Source: Asterias amurensis
Lineage: Eukaryota; Echinodermata; Asteroidea; Forcipulatida; Asteriidae
Direction: 5' to 3'
Assembly (NCBI RefSeq): GCF_032118995.1
Contig: NC_092665.1
Location: 15,210,012 to 15,274,011, forward strand
DNA length: 64,000 nucleotides
Below are positions 1 to 11,600 of this stretch, in pieces. The position numbers were made by a program, and so were the translations under genes. Numbering within the stretch: position 1 is the first letter of the stretch; each line of letters starts with the position of its first letter. A model generated the notes under the pieces. It worked only from the letters and a program-made list of their open reading frames with translations. It was not told the origin of the DNA and made no database searches.

Positions 1-160
1 TACTTGTATGCAGGATTATGGTTAGTTCCGCTATTGTCTCCACAATAGCATTACAAATAATAAGAGGTGAACATTTCACCCCCCCCCCCAATAGTATAGT
101 GCACCGCCACCCCAATGCAGAATTCACATTGAAAACAACTATTTTTAAATGTTGTTTCAG

Positions 161-3100
161 GATATTTTTGGTAGGGAAGACAAACATCTTGACCCTCATC
201 TTGAAGAAAAAGATTTCCCCTCCGACATCACATCTTACGACATCTCCAAGACACTTCTTGGCAAAGGTACAAGTGCCTCCATCTATGCAGCAAGACTGTT
301 GACCCTCTCGGAGGAAAGAGAACTGGAAGACGAAGACTCTCTTGATGAGGAAGTCGATGATGAGAATGAAGATGACTGGGAGATGGTTTCTGATGATGGA
401 GGACTGAGATCTGGTAATCTTCAAGATGCTGAGAGTGAGACCGTTGAAGGATTCACTTTGCTTGGGAGACTGGAGGAGGTCTCAGATGCAGATGAAGATG
501 TTCTTGATGAGGCCAGCGAAAAATGTTCTCAAGAACTTCCTTCTGAGGCAGATACTTGTGAAAGCTATGATCTGGCTGTGAAGGTGAGACCATCAACCGA
601 GCAAAACCAGGGGCCTATTTCACAAAGCCCTCAGATTCATATACCATTAGTAATACCATGTCAGTTATTCCACGGAGCAATGCTAGTGTATTTGCACCAT
701 GGTAAAATACTGATTTGTGTTGTGACATCACACTTTACGTAAGCAATTAAGATTGATTCGCAGTTGAGATCAATCGTAGCTCTTTGTAAAATCAAGCCAT
801 GGAATTACATTGAGGTCATGACCTTTGTTGCCCCTGTTTTTGTCCTTGGTGCCCCTTCAAAAGTTTCCAATAGACTTATTTCGAGAATTCAGAATGGAAG
901 TGTCGATCGAAAATGGAAATGGCCTGACCCTCTCAAAAATTAAATTACAGGCCTGCGAAACTTTTTTTAAAGATTCTTTTTCCATTATGTTTTAAGAAAC
1001 AGACGGTAAAAAGCCAATCTTGCCAGATATGGAGTAACAAAAACAATCAGCCAGTCTCACGAAATGCCTATAGATGGTTAAAGGAACACGTTGCCTTGGA
1101 TCGGACGAGTTGGTCAAAACAAAAGCGTTTGTAACCGTTTTTTATAAAATGCATATGGTTGGAAAGATGTTTTAAAAGTATAATACAATGATCCACACAA
1201 GTTTGCCTCGAAATTGCGTGGTTTTCCTTCTACTGTGCGAACTAACATGGTCGGCCATTTATGGGGGTCAAAATTTTGACCCCCATAAATGGCCGACGTG
1301 TTAGTCGACGATGTAAAAGGAAAACCACGCAATTTCGAGGCATGTTTGTGTGGATCATTGTATTCTACTTTTACAACATCTTTCTACCCATATGTATTTT
1401 ATAAAAAACGGTTACAAACGCTTTTCAAAGACCAACTCGACCGATCCAAGGCAACGTGTTCCTTTAAACACAGTCAATAAGTTTATCTTTTAATCATTTT
1501 CACCTGATATTTTCACAGATGATGTTCAACTACGACATAGACTCCAACTTCTTGGCCATCTCACACGCTTTCCAGAGAGAGTACTTGCCTCTCTGGCCAG
1601 CAGCCGTAACCAAGGGAACCTTTGGAACTGTCCAATGGGAGAACGGGTAAGAAAATTGTGTAGCACCAAAGATTTTGAAAGGCTATGTTCAATTGGATAC
1701 AAGGATGTATTATTAGTAATGAATATTTTTTTGAGTTGATAGATGGAATGTTCCATTCACTGAGGCGAAGCATGGTGTACCCAAGTAGACTAGTTCGTGC
1801 TGCAGGCCCTCTTTTTCTAAAAGCCTGTAACTTAAGTAAGCACAAAAATGTGCTTACCACAAGGTGGTTTTTAGCTAGAATGCCATACATTATAGTCCCC
1901 ATTTATGCCACTGGTACCCTTGTCATCTTGCTTAGCCTAAAAAATTTGCTAAGTAGAGTTTTCTGCTTTACAGCTTTATGAAATTGGTCCCTGATAAATG
2001 AATACTGTGTGACCAACAATCCACCAATCAAACGACAAGGAAGTATTTGACGATAAAAAACTTATGGTAGCACTTTTTCAACAATTTTGATTGTTTCTAC
2101 TTTTCCAGGCACAGAGCAAAAAAGAAGAAAAAGGAACGTTTTCTGCCACCTCATCCGAACACTCTAGAGATCTACCATGCATTTGTGGCATCAACAGTGA
2201 CCCATGACCTGGAGGAGGCACGGACTCTCTTCCCAGCTGCATTGCCAATGAGACTTCATGTTGACGGGATGGGACGAAACCAGACCATGTTTTTAATCAT
2301 GAAGAGGTTTGTAATGTAAACAAAAGCTTGAAACTGAATTTAAGTAAAACCAATTTTTTGAAAGCTTGTCATTACCGATAACTACTTAATAACTATCGTT
2401 CCATTTTTCTTCGTAGGTACGACATGACGCTAGACGAGTACAACAATGCTATCGGTTTCACATCACAGCGTGTCGCCATGGTGATGATTGCACAACTACT
2501 TGAGGGTGTGTCACACCTGGTGGATTATGGGATAGCTCATCGTGACCTGAAGTCCAATAACATCTTAGTTGACCTTGCAGAAGGTAATTTAAAAAAATAA
2601 TAATAATAATTTGTGTGACGCAGTTCGGGAAAAAGTACTGTCAAAGAACCGAGCGTTAATAGACCCTTAAAAGCTTAAACACTTTCTGCTAAGCAAAGGA
2701 AAGCAGGACACCAGTCACATATTGTACATGTGACATGGTAGTTTGGCCGGTAACCTTATTCTGGTAAGCATAATTCTGTTGTGATTAGCTATTTGTTGTG
2801 CTTAAGCAGCTCTATGAAATTGGACCCTTGTGAATTTGGTCGACTGATGATGTTTTGGTTTAATTCTAAAGGGAGCCCTCATGTGGTGATAGCGGACTTT
2901 GGATGTTGCCTAGCGGACGACACGGTGGGACTACACCTTCCCTACCCAACGACAAATACAGATAGAGGAGGGAACAGTGCCTTGATGGCCCCAGAGGTAT
3001 GATATGTAATAATAATAATAATAATAATAACTTAGGAGGCTAATCATCCTTACACGCAGCTGAGAAGCTGAATTGAGAAGGATGTGGTTACAGCGTGTTC

Positions 3101-4568
3101 AAGTCGCAGGCATGCAAGTGTGCCTTTGGCATTCAGCCACATCAAGCCATAACTAATTATTTTAAACTATTTTGCTCAAATTGGTATCCGTAAAAGTGTA
3201 AAGCTTGGTATTGAAAAAATGTCAACTCAGGAATAGACTTCCTTTTAGACATTTTCAGTAGAAGTTGAGTAGAAGTTGGTAGTTAGTAGCCGCTATGCGC
3301 GTTTAGGAACAAGCCGCTTGTAGCCACTAACCGGCTTCCAGTTTTCACAATTTTTTGTGTGAATAATTCGAGAATAGCAACAGTAAGGTTAACAAATAAT
3401 AGTCTGTGAATTATTTCAAGAAATGACAAGAAAAGAGGAGTTGTCAACCACAGGTTTCTTTTTAGATCCAACACTACTCAAAAAATATTTTTCACTTGGT
3501 GCTCCCGCAAACCTCACCTAAATATGAACAACACCATTGACTAACGCTCTGCATCATCTTTTTACCCAAAATAACAGATCAAGCTATGTAAGCCTGGCCC
3601 TCACTCTACCATCAACTACACCAAATCAGATGCTTGGGCTGTCGGAGCTATAAGCTATGAGATATTGGGCATGATGAATCCTTTCTATGGGCAGGGGCTC
3701 GACAGCGAATCGTACAAGGAAAAAGATCTGCCAGAGTTACCAGACAACACACATCCTGTTCTTGTGAAAGTCATCAAAGGGTTGCTGAGGAAAGATCCAA
3801 AGACGGTAAGGGAACAGCAGCTCGGATTAGTTCTATCTCGAGTTAGGATGGGTTAATTGGACGAGTAACTCGTTCTTAGGATGGGTTCAATGCGTCCTAA
3901 CGTCTATGGTTATGGAACTTAATTCATCCTAAGGCCTAAGATTAATCCTAAGTTTGGAAAAGTTATGTGAAATCGACATAAGGGAAGAGAAATTTCAGAC
4001 TTTCATCTGAATTCAGACTTTTTAAGTCAGCCTGGTGAAGGAAAGTCAGCTTTATTTTTCCTACATATAAAGAAGTCCTGCTCTTTGATCTCCGACTCTA
4101 GTGTCGAGGACACTGTTCCAAAAAGCTCTGTGAAATCTAAACCTCAGGCAGCAGGGGTTCAGGACTCGGGGGGAAAAACACTGATTCGTTTATCATTCAA
4201 ATTTGTAATGCAAGGTTTAAAATCTGAAAGAGACAAATTTCTAAATGTTTCTTGTTTTTTTTTTTCAACAGCGACCTACTGCAAGGATAGCAGCCAACAT
4301 GCTTCATCTGTCTCTATGGCAACCACCAGTTTTCACTTTCACATCAATGGGAGACTGTCCTGTGCTTCCCGCTCAAATCTCCATCCAGGAACACCTGAAA
4401 ACATGGCTGCTGTGCATGACAACTGGCCTGCTGTGTCAAAGGTCAACGCAGAATGTCAAAGGTCACAAGCTTTGGCTTGACCCGACTGAGTATCAGTTGT
4501 GTACGACCTTCATGTCGGGTGTGACCCCGAATGACCTTCAACAAGCAGCAAACTTTTTGGTTGACTAG
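161..4568 (+). CDS. PINK1: PINK1, mitochondrial Ser/Thr kinase (5' end outside window)
   Basis: PINK1 builds up on damaged mitochondria and phosphorylates ubiquitin and Parkin. Exons seen: 161-583, 1519-1646, 2109-2306, 2417-2583, 2872-2996, 3578-3805, 4272-4568. They join in frame to 521 residues plus TAG. The numbering that follows counts from the first residue in the window. The order is a glycine loop (LGKGTSAS, 33-40), a long acidic insert (about 48-136), the ATP lysine (AVK, 141), [17 protein letters not shown], the PINK1-type DRGGN and APE motifs, [12 protein letters not shown] and NPFYGQG, then a C-terminal extension ending NFLVD. The mitochondrial targeting segment and about 100 N-terminal residues must lie upstream, because the first exon opens behind a TTTCAG acceptor. 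Introns hold a 390-bp hairpin (1078-1467), repeat remnants (1800-1992, 2660-2835) and an ATA microsatellite near 3009. Intron 3806-4271 shows nothing recognisable. Confidence 0.95.
1078..1467. repeat. Near full-length palindromic foldback element with TTAA ends
   Basis: The two halves are inverted copies along almost the whole ~390 bp. The ends read TTAAAGGAACACG and CGTGTTCCTTTAA. The centre 1250-1297 is a perfect 48-nt palindrome. TTAA sits at both outer edges, as expected for a TTAA target duplication. It lies in the PINK1 intron between exons 161-583 and 1519-1646. It has no coding capacity, so it is called a non-autonomous DNA element (MITE). Confidence 0.9.
1800..1992. repeat. Degenerate GGGCCCAATTTCAT-family foldback element
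   Basis: This family is recognised by ends related to GGGCCCAATTTCATAGAGC and its complement, with TGCTTAAGCA / GCTTAGCA runs inside. Here the copy runs from GCAGGCCCTC to TTTATGAAATTGGTCCCTGA with 'aagcacaaaaatgtgctt' inside. It lies in a PINK1 intron. Confidence 0.6.
2660..2835. repeat. Degenerate GGGCCCAATTTCAT-family element in PINK1 intron
   Basis: The right end reads TTAAGCAGCTCTATGAAATTGG, with 'ttctgctaagca' and 'ggccggtaacc' blocks inside that recur in every other copy in the window. The left end is decayed. It abuts the acceptor of the exon at 2872. Confidence 0.6.
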
Positions 4569-4809
4569 GCTAACCTCTGTCTGACCGTTTCGAGGGTGCT
4601 CTTAACAGCACCGTGTGTCACAGGGTCTAATCGAAAAAGCGGACAGAACCCTATGACATAATTGTTAGCCTTTTAGCATAATTTTGTCTACCCTTGCATT
4701 GATATTGTCTTTGCAGCATGTAACAAAGCAAGCCTTGCCTTAGTTTCTCTGTAGGACTTAACTCCATGCTTGAATCAACAAAACACATTCCGACAACACT
4801 AGCAGAGAC

Positions 4810-5060
4810 AAAATAAGTAAGGTTTGCCGTGACACCATGTCAGAAATCTCTTTTGAGTAGTGGTCAGAACAACCATTTTACTCCGCGGCAATAGACTAAA
4901 AAGCAAGAATAAAAAAAATAAAAATCAAAGAATAAAAATCTATTCAGCAACATATTTACACACATGGTGTTACCGCAAATTAAATATACATTGATGCCTT
5001 ACCATGCAATGCCACAAAACATATATTAATGAAAATTACAAAAGCAGCTCTACAACAGAA
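4810..5060. repeat. Remnant of the CCGCGGTAG / GGTGTTACCGCAAA repeat
   Basis: It shares 'tactccgcgg', 'acacatggtgttaccgcaaa' and 'taccatgcaatgcc' with better copies in the MANBA introns at about 31029-31270 and 36570-36866. It is AT-rich and decayed in the middle. Confidence 0.55.
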
Positions 5061-5526
5061 TGTTTCTTGACTTCCTAGTGTGGCATTTATTTGCATATAA
5101 TTGCCTCATTGTCAAGAAGACAACAATACAGAGTACAAAAGAGTCATTGTCTCCTAAAAGTGTCTTTGTTCTTGCAGAGGTATCCTCACAAGTTATTAAA
5201 TTTTTTTTTTTTTAATATCTAGTATTATTACATTTGCTTAGTTGAAAACTCTAAAATTCCATCTTCGATCTCTGTCAAATAATTTTAATATTACGGCTTT
5301 ATTTATAAACAACTGTTTCAAAAGAATTCCTCTCTGCGGAAAGCAAGTTTTCTTGTTTAAACTTACGATTTGGTTTTTGAAAGTTATAGATTCCAAATTT
5401 TTTAGATGCAATTTTTGGACGAGACATCAATACATTCCTAGGTTTGGAATAGCAGCTTGAATATTCTTTAGATATTTTCAAATTATTATTTTTGTGTGTG
5501 TGCAAAAAAAAAAAAAAAGTTTGCGT

Positions 5527-5908
5527 AAAGACAGTGGACACTTTTGGTAATTGTCAAAGACCAGTCTTCTCACTTGGTGTATCTCAACATATGCATAAAA
5601 TAACCAACCTGTGAAAATTTGAGCTCAATCGATCGTTGAAGTTGCGAGATAATAATGAAAGAAAAAAACGCCCTTGTCACACGAAGTTGTGTGCTTTCAT
5701 ATGTTTGATTTCGAGACCTCAAATTCTAAACTTGAGGTCTCGAAATCAAATTCGTGGAAAATTACTTCTTTCTCGAAAACTACACTTCAGAGGGAACTGT
5801 TTCTCACAATGTTTTATACCAACAAACTCTCCCCATTACTCGTTACCAAGTAAGGTTTTATGCTAATAATTATTTTAAGTAATTACCAATAGTGTCCACT
5901 GCCTTTAA
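5527..5908. repeat. MITE family A (GGCAGTGGACACTATTGG ends), copy 1
   Basis: It runs from AAGACAGTGGACAC to GTGTCCACTGCCTTTAA, with about 25-bp inverted ends related to AGGCAGTGGACACTATTGG. An internal palindrome around 5704-5752 reads TTTCGAGACCTCAAATT and its inverse. TTAA is present at the right end, while the left end is GTAA. Other copies: 16425-16775, 17644-18026, 22450-22834. Confidence 0.85.
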
Positions 5909-7407
5909 ATAGTTAATAGATTTGGGTTGGAGGAAAGTACATAATTGGTAAAAGATATTTGAAAACATGGCAATTTTTGTAAAGGAAATTTCATCCCTCT
6001 GTGGAAATATTACAAAGTTTGAGGTAAATGATGAGCCAAATAGTTAAACCTGTTTTGTAGGGAAATTGTGCGTGTTCGACTTGGGCCGTTTTGGATTGCT
6101 CGAGTTGAAATAGCATTTATTTGTGGTGTGCTTTAAAACAATTCTCTCTTGAGGATTGTTCTTTAAGAATTTCAAATGATCAAAACTTTCATATTTTTAC
6201 CAATTCTGTACTTCTTCCTTACCCCTTTTCAAGTTCAACTACCGCTTTACGTAGATTGCACGTTTTTTTAAAAGAGTGAACTAAACTTGCAAAGCTTGTT
6301 TTTGTGAAAATAAAGATAAATACCGATATTTTAAGCACGTTGACATCCTTTGTGTATCATTCCATTATTAAACAGTGTTGTTGCATGTGCAGTTTTGTAC
6401 AGTTATATTATTTATACGACTAGAAAATATGTCTGTGGTTTGTGACAAGGGTATTCCTGTGATTCCAGTGAAAAAATTTTCAGTGAAATATTTGGATTAA
6501 TATTTTGTTATCAATGCTGCACTTTCAGCATACTCTAGGCGTTATATATTGCCAACACTATCTTGTCTAGTTCCCTGCCTGGGTGCATCATTAATAATAA
6601 ATACTAAATCACATCTATACTGGACCAGACTATTTTCCCCTTACAACCTCACTCTGGTTTGAATGGGAATAAAACAAGATGGCTGCTCCCTGGTAAGGGT
6701 ATATTATACAACTACCCTTTTGTGAATGCAGGATAAGATTTGACTAAACGTTCATGAAAAATTGGCTCGCTGGCCTGGGTTCCCGGTTATTCTAGACCAA
6801 GAACATCCAAGAAAATACAATTCAGAAGGCTTACATTACAAACTCTGTGCATCACCAGAAACACAAAACCACAGGTTTAGACAAAATGTGGAATATTTCT
6901 TTCTTCCTTTGGTTACAACTTAACTTCTTTCATGAAAATTTGTCTCAGGGAGATTTTGAGGTAATCCTGAAATCGTGAACTTGATAAACTGTTCTTACTT
7001 TCTTTCAAAGTCAAATATAATGCCTGGAAATATTAAGTTGAAAACACTTTACCCAATTCTTGGGTCATCTTTGACCCAGTAACTCGGGCACTGTACTACT
7101 TTCCTCCCAAAGTATTGACACCCGACTGCAGATGTACATATATTTTGAAAAATAAAAGTAAAAAATACAGCGCCTGGGTCAAGGGTCATTTGTTAAAACT
7201 CCTTTAACATCAATAATTAATGTCCGTTATTTTGTTTCCTTAGCACCCTTCAGAAAACTATGTTTGTACGTTAATGTTTCTTCAGTAAAAATAAATAATG
7301 ATGAATTGACATAAGTTGTTACACCAAAGCATAATATTCTTCAGGAAGTAACTTTAACTAGTAAACGTGCGGGTATAAACAAATGTAAATCTATCACGGG
7401 TGGGAGG

Positions 7408-7520
7408 AGTGTTGGCTCTGAAATCTTGACGTTTCAAACAGAATATTCGTATTCAGGAGATGAACAGAGTATACTGTTTGAAACGTCGAGCCAAAACAAT
7501 TTTTTTTTAGAGCCAACACT
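7408..7520. repeat. Small inverted repeat (AGTGTTGGCTCT ends)
   Basis: The ends AGTGTTGGCTCT (7408-7419) and AGAGCCAACACT (7509-7520) are perfect inverted copies. A second inner pair (GACGTTTCAAACAG / CTGTTTGAAACGTC) is nested inside. It is a short foldback element or a remnant of one. Confidence 0.7.
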
Positions 7521-7574
7521 TCTCCACAAAGAGATTTACACATGGTTGTACGTGTAAGTTTTTTAGTTATAGAG

Positions 7575-7690
7575 TTGCTAAGCATGTTATGATCTTGCTT
7601 AGCATAACAGGTTACCAGCCAAAATACTATGCAATCTCTATTGTATATGACGGTTCCCTGCAATGCAGCTTTATATTAGGCCCTTTGATC
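7575..7690. repeat. Degenerate GGGCCCAATTTCAT-family fragment
   Basis: It carries 'ttgctaagca', 'ggttaccagccaaaatactatgc' and a decayed end 'gcagctttatattaggccc', matching the block order of the better copies near 40308 and 59567. Confidence 0.45.
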
Positions 7691-8650
7691 TGAGAAGAGC
7701 CAGTGGTAAAACAAGTTGAAGTTTCGATCAGTACAATCCTGAAGACCATTGGAACATACTGATCGAAACATCAATTAACTGCACCATTACTTTCTCAGAA
7801 CATGCACCTCTTACAAGAACAAACGACAGCTGTACTCCTGCCAATCCTCCAACAAATATTAACACAAAAATACTACAAAATGAACTTAAATTATCAAAAT
7901 TGTATTATTAGAAAATAATATGGCTTCATGTACGATAACATATTTCTCAAACTCCAAAGAATTGGCACCACTAGTATCATCTTTCCAAATATGGCAATCT
8001 TTGTATTTTGTTTATCTTAGCATAATGCGTGCTCTTATAGACATCGAACACGACAACGTGAGGCTGGGAAGGTATTCCCATTTAAACCGGGGACCTATTT
8101 CATAAGAGGAAAACAAGGTCACCAGTTGGAAAGTGTATACAAAACAAACGCGAGATGTTGCCAAAAAGTACAAACAAAAGAGAGACAATAGGAGGTCCAC
8201 GATTGCATGTGTTCAAACACTCAAGTGTGAGTTCACCCAAGATTGGTGAGAAGGGCAGTTGAATATCGTGCTAGAAAGAGGACGGTATTTTTGCCGGTGA
8301 AAAAAGGAGAAAGAGAGGTAAACACTATTTTTATGAATAAAGATAAATATTATTTAAGTGTCTCCCACTTCTTTCCTTTACAGGTCAATACTTTCAGTTG
8401 AAGAAAAATTGACGCTGAATCTCTCTGAATCCTTCAACTTATCAGAAATCAATAAATAGTTGTTAAAAAAAATTAAAAATGGGGTTAACAAAAACCTCAT
8501 TTGCATTCTCTGATTTCCTGTTTCATGCCTGTCTTTTTATACAGTTTTTATTTTTTATTGTTGCAAGTTGACGTTTATATAACACCCTGTCGTTGACTAT
8601 CTGCGAGGAATAATATCTTTGCACGGGAGAGGTGGCACGGCGTGACCTCG

Positions 8651-11600
8651 TCACAGTGTAGACTTGGATTGCATCCACTCTAAGATTTTCTGCTTGAGAT
8701 CAGTGGCTGAAAAGACAGATAGATGAAATGTATTTATTTCAGAACGGGTACAAGATAATGCATTTGATAATAATATGAAATTTGTATTGTTGCGTCAGTG
8801 CATAAAACAATGTATCGTGATTCTGCAATAACCTTACATGGGTGAGAGTCATTGCTAACAAAGGGTAAGCCCAACAGATTAAATACCCACCTGGTTCCAG
8901 CATGTCGCTGGTGAGTTCTTGACGGTTGAAGGGATCTGTCTGGGAGTTGAGGAGATGACGTTCGATGATCTTTCTCTCCATGATATGACCGGAGGGGAGA
9001 ATGACCGGGTCATACATTAGTGTATTCATCAGAGGATCTGGTCACGGGAAATTACACGCAGGTCAACAAGGAATCAATAATAAGCAGGAAAGTGACTTCT
9101 CTGATTTTAACTAGATATCAGTTTTCTTTAATCTCCCCCCCCCCCAAAAAAAAAAAGCTAAATTATTAATAATAAGATAGAGAAAGAAAAAAATTATGAA
9201 ATGAAAACAAAAAAAAGTAAACAAAGTAAACAAATAAATAATAACATAAAAATATCTTCTTTTTTTAATATTATTTAGATTTTTTGTACAATTAAGATAA
9301 AATTCATAAAATTCATAAAAACAAGAAGATAAAAACCATAAAGAGCCCCCAGATTGCAGAGTATGGCTTCAAAAAACAAAGGTTAATGCATGTAAGCAGG
9401 CTTCGCAGTTCGACAGCCTATCACATCCCTGAATATGATGCTGTTTTTATCAACCTTGTTCTCAGGGGTGATTGATCTCTTTTTCCAGCATGCCATGCTC
9501 TCTGTACAGCCGCTCAAGTATGGTAACCCGCAAAAGAGGCATTAAGGCCAAAGAACAACCGGTCCCCTCTCTTTCCTCTTTGAAGCTGAAAAAACCTACT
9601 AACGTAATGACCTAAAAGGAGACCCTGGCCTGACCACTGACCTTTGAACTCGTCCGGAGCGTCATCAAAGTCCATTTCCTGCTGTTGGATTCTTGTTCGG
9701 ATCTCGCTGGCTCTATCCATCAGTTTTGAGAATTGCTGGATCTCAGAATGCGTCTTGAATTTGTACAGGAAGTGAATCGCATCTTTGACCAGCTCGGCTC
9801 GAAACGAGCGCTGTGAGAGGAAAATATACAGTACAAAGGTAATTTTGAAAAAGCAAGAGAAATAAGATGGTTCACTTTCATAAATATCCAAAATTGCCAC
9901 CAACAAGTTTATTCCTTGGTAGAATCTATACATCAAAAATTGCACATTAAGGTTGTCAAAACACAGTAGCACTAAAATTTTAAAGTGAAAATTGTATTTT
10001 TTTCCCCAAAAAACTAAACCTGACCTTGGATATCCTCTTTAATAAGTTTAATAAGTTTTCATCAACTTCAATTTATTTTTTCAAAAATAAGTTTGCCAGA
10101 AACCAGTCCAAAAGTACCATAAGTAGTTCTAGAAGAAGTCAGACAAAAATAATTTTTGAGTTAAGCATCTTTTTGAAGTCTGATCGAGAACTGGTCTCAA
10201 CCAGTTTGAACCAGTCATATCCAGTTTGAACCAGTCATATCCAGTTTTGTTTGTTTGTAAAGTGCTGACCTCATCATTGGCAAGGGCAACAGCCAGCTCC
10301 TCGCTGTCCAGATTTAAGTAGATCGTGGTTAGTCGGTCGAGCATCTTGCGCGGTTGGAAGCCGTACTTGTCTTTGTTCTCCACAATGAGGTCATTGCACT
10401 TTGGTCCGCACAACTGCTGAAGGTTAAAGTTCAGCATGGCAGCGAGACGATCGCAAAGTTCCTGTGTATGAGTGAAGAAAAAAAACACCACAAAACAAGT
10501 GAAATAACCTTTCAGAAAATTCTACAAGCCATTTGCGAGTTAGGTTTGAATAATGTCTGGCGCGATGACTCGCTTAGTCTTAAATTACTGCTCGAATTTG
10601 AATTCCTCAAGACTAAAGAGGCAGTTGCTATGTGAAATGGTTCGAGGGCAAGCTTTGGTAACAAATTGGGAAGGTAGTGCATTCTGCGCTACCAGCTAGG
10701 CTTCTAGTGGATGATACCCATGCCTAAATCATTACGTACTGTGAAGACGGTAACCCTGTTTCAGCCCCAGGAGTAGATGGTGGCAACATGTCCCTGGTGG
10801 CAGTTGATTTGGGTTGCTAGCCCAAAGCATTTAAGTGTAGCCCTCACATTTTGATGTAAGGCAATTTCTCTCCTTTTTTTCTTTTCTTTTCGTAATCAAA
10901 AAAGAAATTCCTATTTTTTTTAGTCTTGGACTTACCGGTCTTAGGAATGGTTTCTTGATGACGTTAGTGAGGTAATTAAACATCTCTAGAGTCTCATTGG
11001 CTAATGTCAGATAGGATCGACACTGACGTTCATCCGTAGAGAGCTGGCGAGTCTTCCCTTGTCTTTCCTCCTGGAAAACACATCAAAAAGTTTCAATATT
11101 AAATACAATTTTATCTGCATCTTTGAGACTATCTGAGCTCTTCAGAACCCCCTGGGATAGAAGTGACCCAAAGTGGACAGCTGAGAAATCATTTGAATGC
11201 TTGCAATTTTGTAGCTCAATTTTACCATTATACATTTCTACAGTTCTGCCAATTTGCATTTCTGCAACTATGCATTAAACAATACTACTATTCTACTATT
11301 CTAAACCTCTACAATTCTACAACTTCTACAATTCTACAACTTATAAAATTCTACAACTTCTACAATTCCACAACTTCTACAACCCTACAACTTCTACAAT
11401 TCAACAACTTCTACAACTTATACAACTTATAAAATTCTACAACTTCTACAATTCAACAACTTCTACAATTCTACAACTTCTACAACTTCTACAATTCTGC
11501 AACTCTACAACCCTATAATTTTACAATTCTACAATTCTACAATTGTACAATGAGTGTGTAATGAAATAATATCTAAGACATCGTCGAGATCTGACCTGAT

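Larger units (their letters stand above)
4569..8650. other. PINK1/UBE4B tail-to-tail intergenic region and 3' UTRs
   Basis: No convincing gene lies here. A possible PINK1 poly(A) signal (AATAAA) is at 4908-4913. On the minus strand, AATAAA signals for UBE4B read from 8547-8552 and 8554-8559. The region holds repeat pieces at 4810-5060, 5527-5908, 7408-7520 and 7575-7690. The stretches 5910-7400 and 7700-8540 are AT-rich and show nothing I can name. Confidence 0.6.

Noticed and set aside
11163..11432. Plus-strand ORF of Tyr/Asn/Thr repeats
   Set aside because: It is a translation of the CTACAACTT minisatellite.
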